From the NCBI GenBank assembly GCA_002479075.1, contig DLLG01000008.1:1-5447 (forward strand): a stretch of 5,447 nt of DNA, given 5' to 3'. The notes beneath the pieces are model-generated. The model had not been told where the DNA came from, did not search any database, and saw only the letters and a program-made list of their open reading frames with translations. Source of the DNA: Clostridiales bacterium UBA7568. GTDB taxonomy: Bacteria > Bacillota > Clostridia > Oscillospirales > CAG-272. The first letter of the stretch is position 1. Each line of letters opens with the position of its first letter. Shown here in pieces: positions 5,374-5,447 of the stretch. The position numbers and the translations under genes are program-made.

Positions 5374-5447
5374 CAAAAGAAACTCCAATTATCGGGAATG
5401 ATATGCAGAGTTTTTTATAACTGCACAGACAGGGCTTATCAAAAAGG
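5374..5447. other. Intergenic tail, no gene seen
   Basis: These 74 bases show no ribosome site with an open frame and no convincing promoter. A weak dyad, TGCA (5404-5407) with TGCA (5422-5425) around a T-rich loop, is too short to call. The conserved-looking CAAAAGAAAC next to the hairpin may belong to the repeat. Confidence 0.5.

Overview
The window looks like chromosomal housekeeping DNA from an anaerobic Firmicute of class Clostridia, probably an uncultured gut-type lineage. The evidence is strong AGGAGG-type ribosome binding sites, consensus-like sigma-A promoters in AT-rich intergenic DNA, moderately GC-rich coding DNA, a protein matching the clostridial DUF6062 family as I remember it, and an OGG1-type 8-oxoguanine glycosylase like that of Clostridium. 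There is no tRNA, rRNA, CRISPR array, phage gene or transposase. Nearly all of the window is coding, and no gene-free stretch exceeds 173 bp.

Layout: two three-gene operons stand back to back around a 173-bp divergent promoter region (2620-2792). Leftward, on the minus strand: an endonuclease/exonuclease/phosphatase (EEP) fold hydrolase (1861-2619), a Cys-rich DUF6062-type protein with a GTG start (1118-1837), and ATP-dependent 6-phosphofructokinase pfkA (22-1083). Rightward, on the plus strand: an OGG1-type DNA glycosylase/AP lyase (2793-3650), a conserved-looking Cys-rich putative zinc-ribbon protein of unknown function (3647-4306, ATGA overlap), and a PfkB-family 2-keto-3-deoxygluconate kinase kdgK (4307-5329, ATG directly after the previous stop).

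Both operons end the same way. The TAA stop of pfkA and the TAA stop of kdgK each run straight into the same AT-rich palindromic repeat (CCTACTTTTCTT...AAGAAAAGTAGG), in inverted orientation. The left copy is cut by the window edge. The right copy carries an extra 16-nt partial duplication.

Functionally, pfkA commits fructose 6-phosphate to glycolysis and KdgK feeds 2-keto-3-deoxygluconate from uronate/pectin breakdown into KDPG and then lower glycolysis. OGG removes 8-oxoguanine. The EEP hydrolase could process nucleic acid, possibly abasic ends, but its substrate is unknown. The two Cys-rich proteins are the truly uncharacterised genes. I see no clear new defence or mobile system. The most interesting points are the mirrored operon architecture, the shared 3'-end repeat, and the glycosylase/zinc-ribbon pair.
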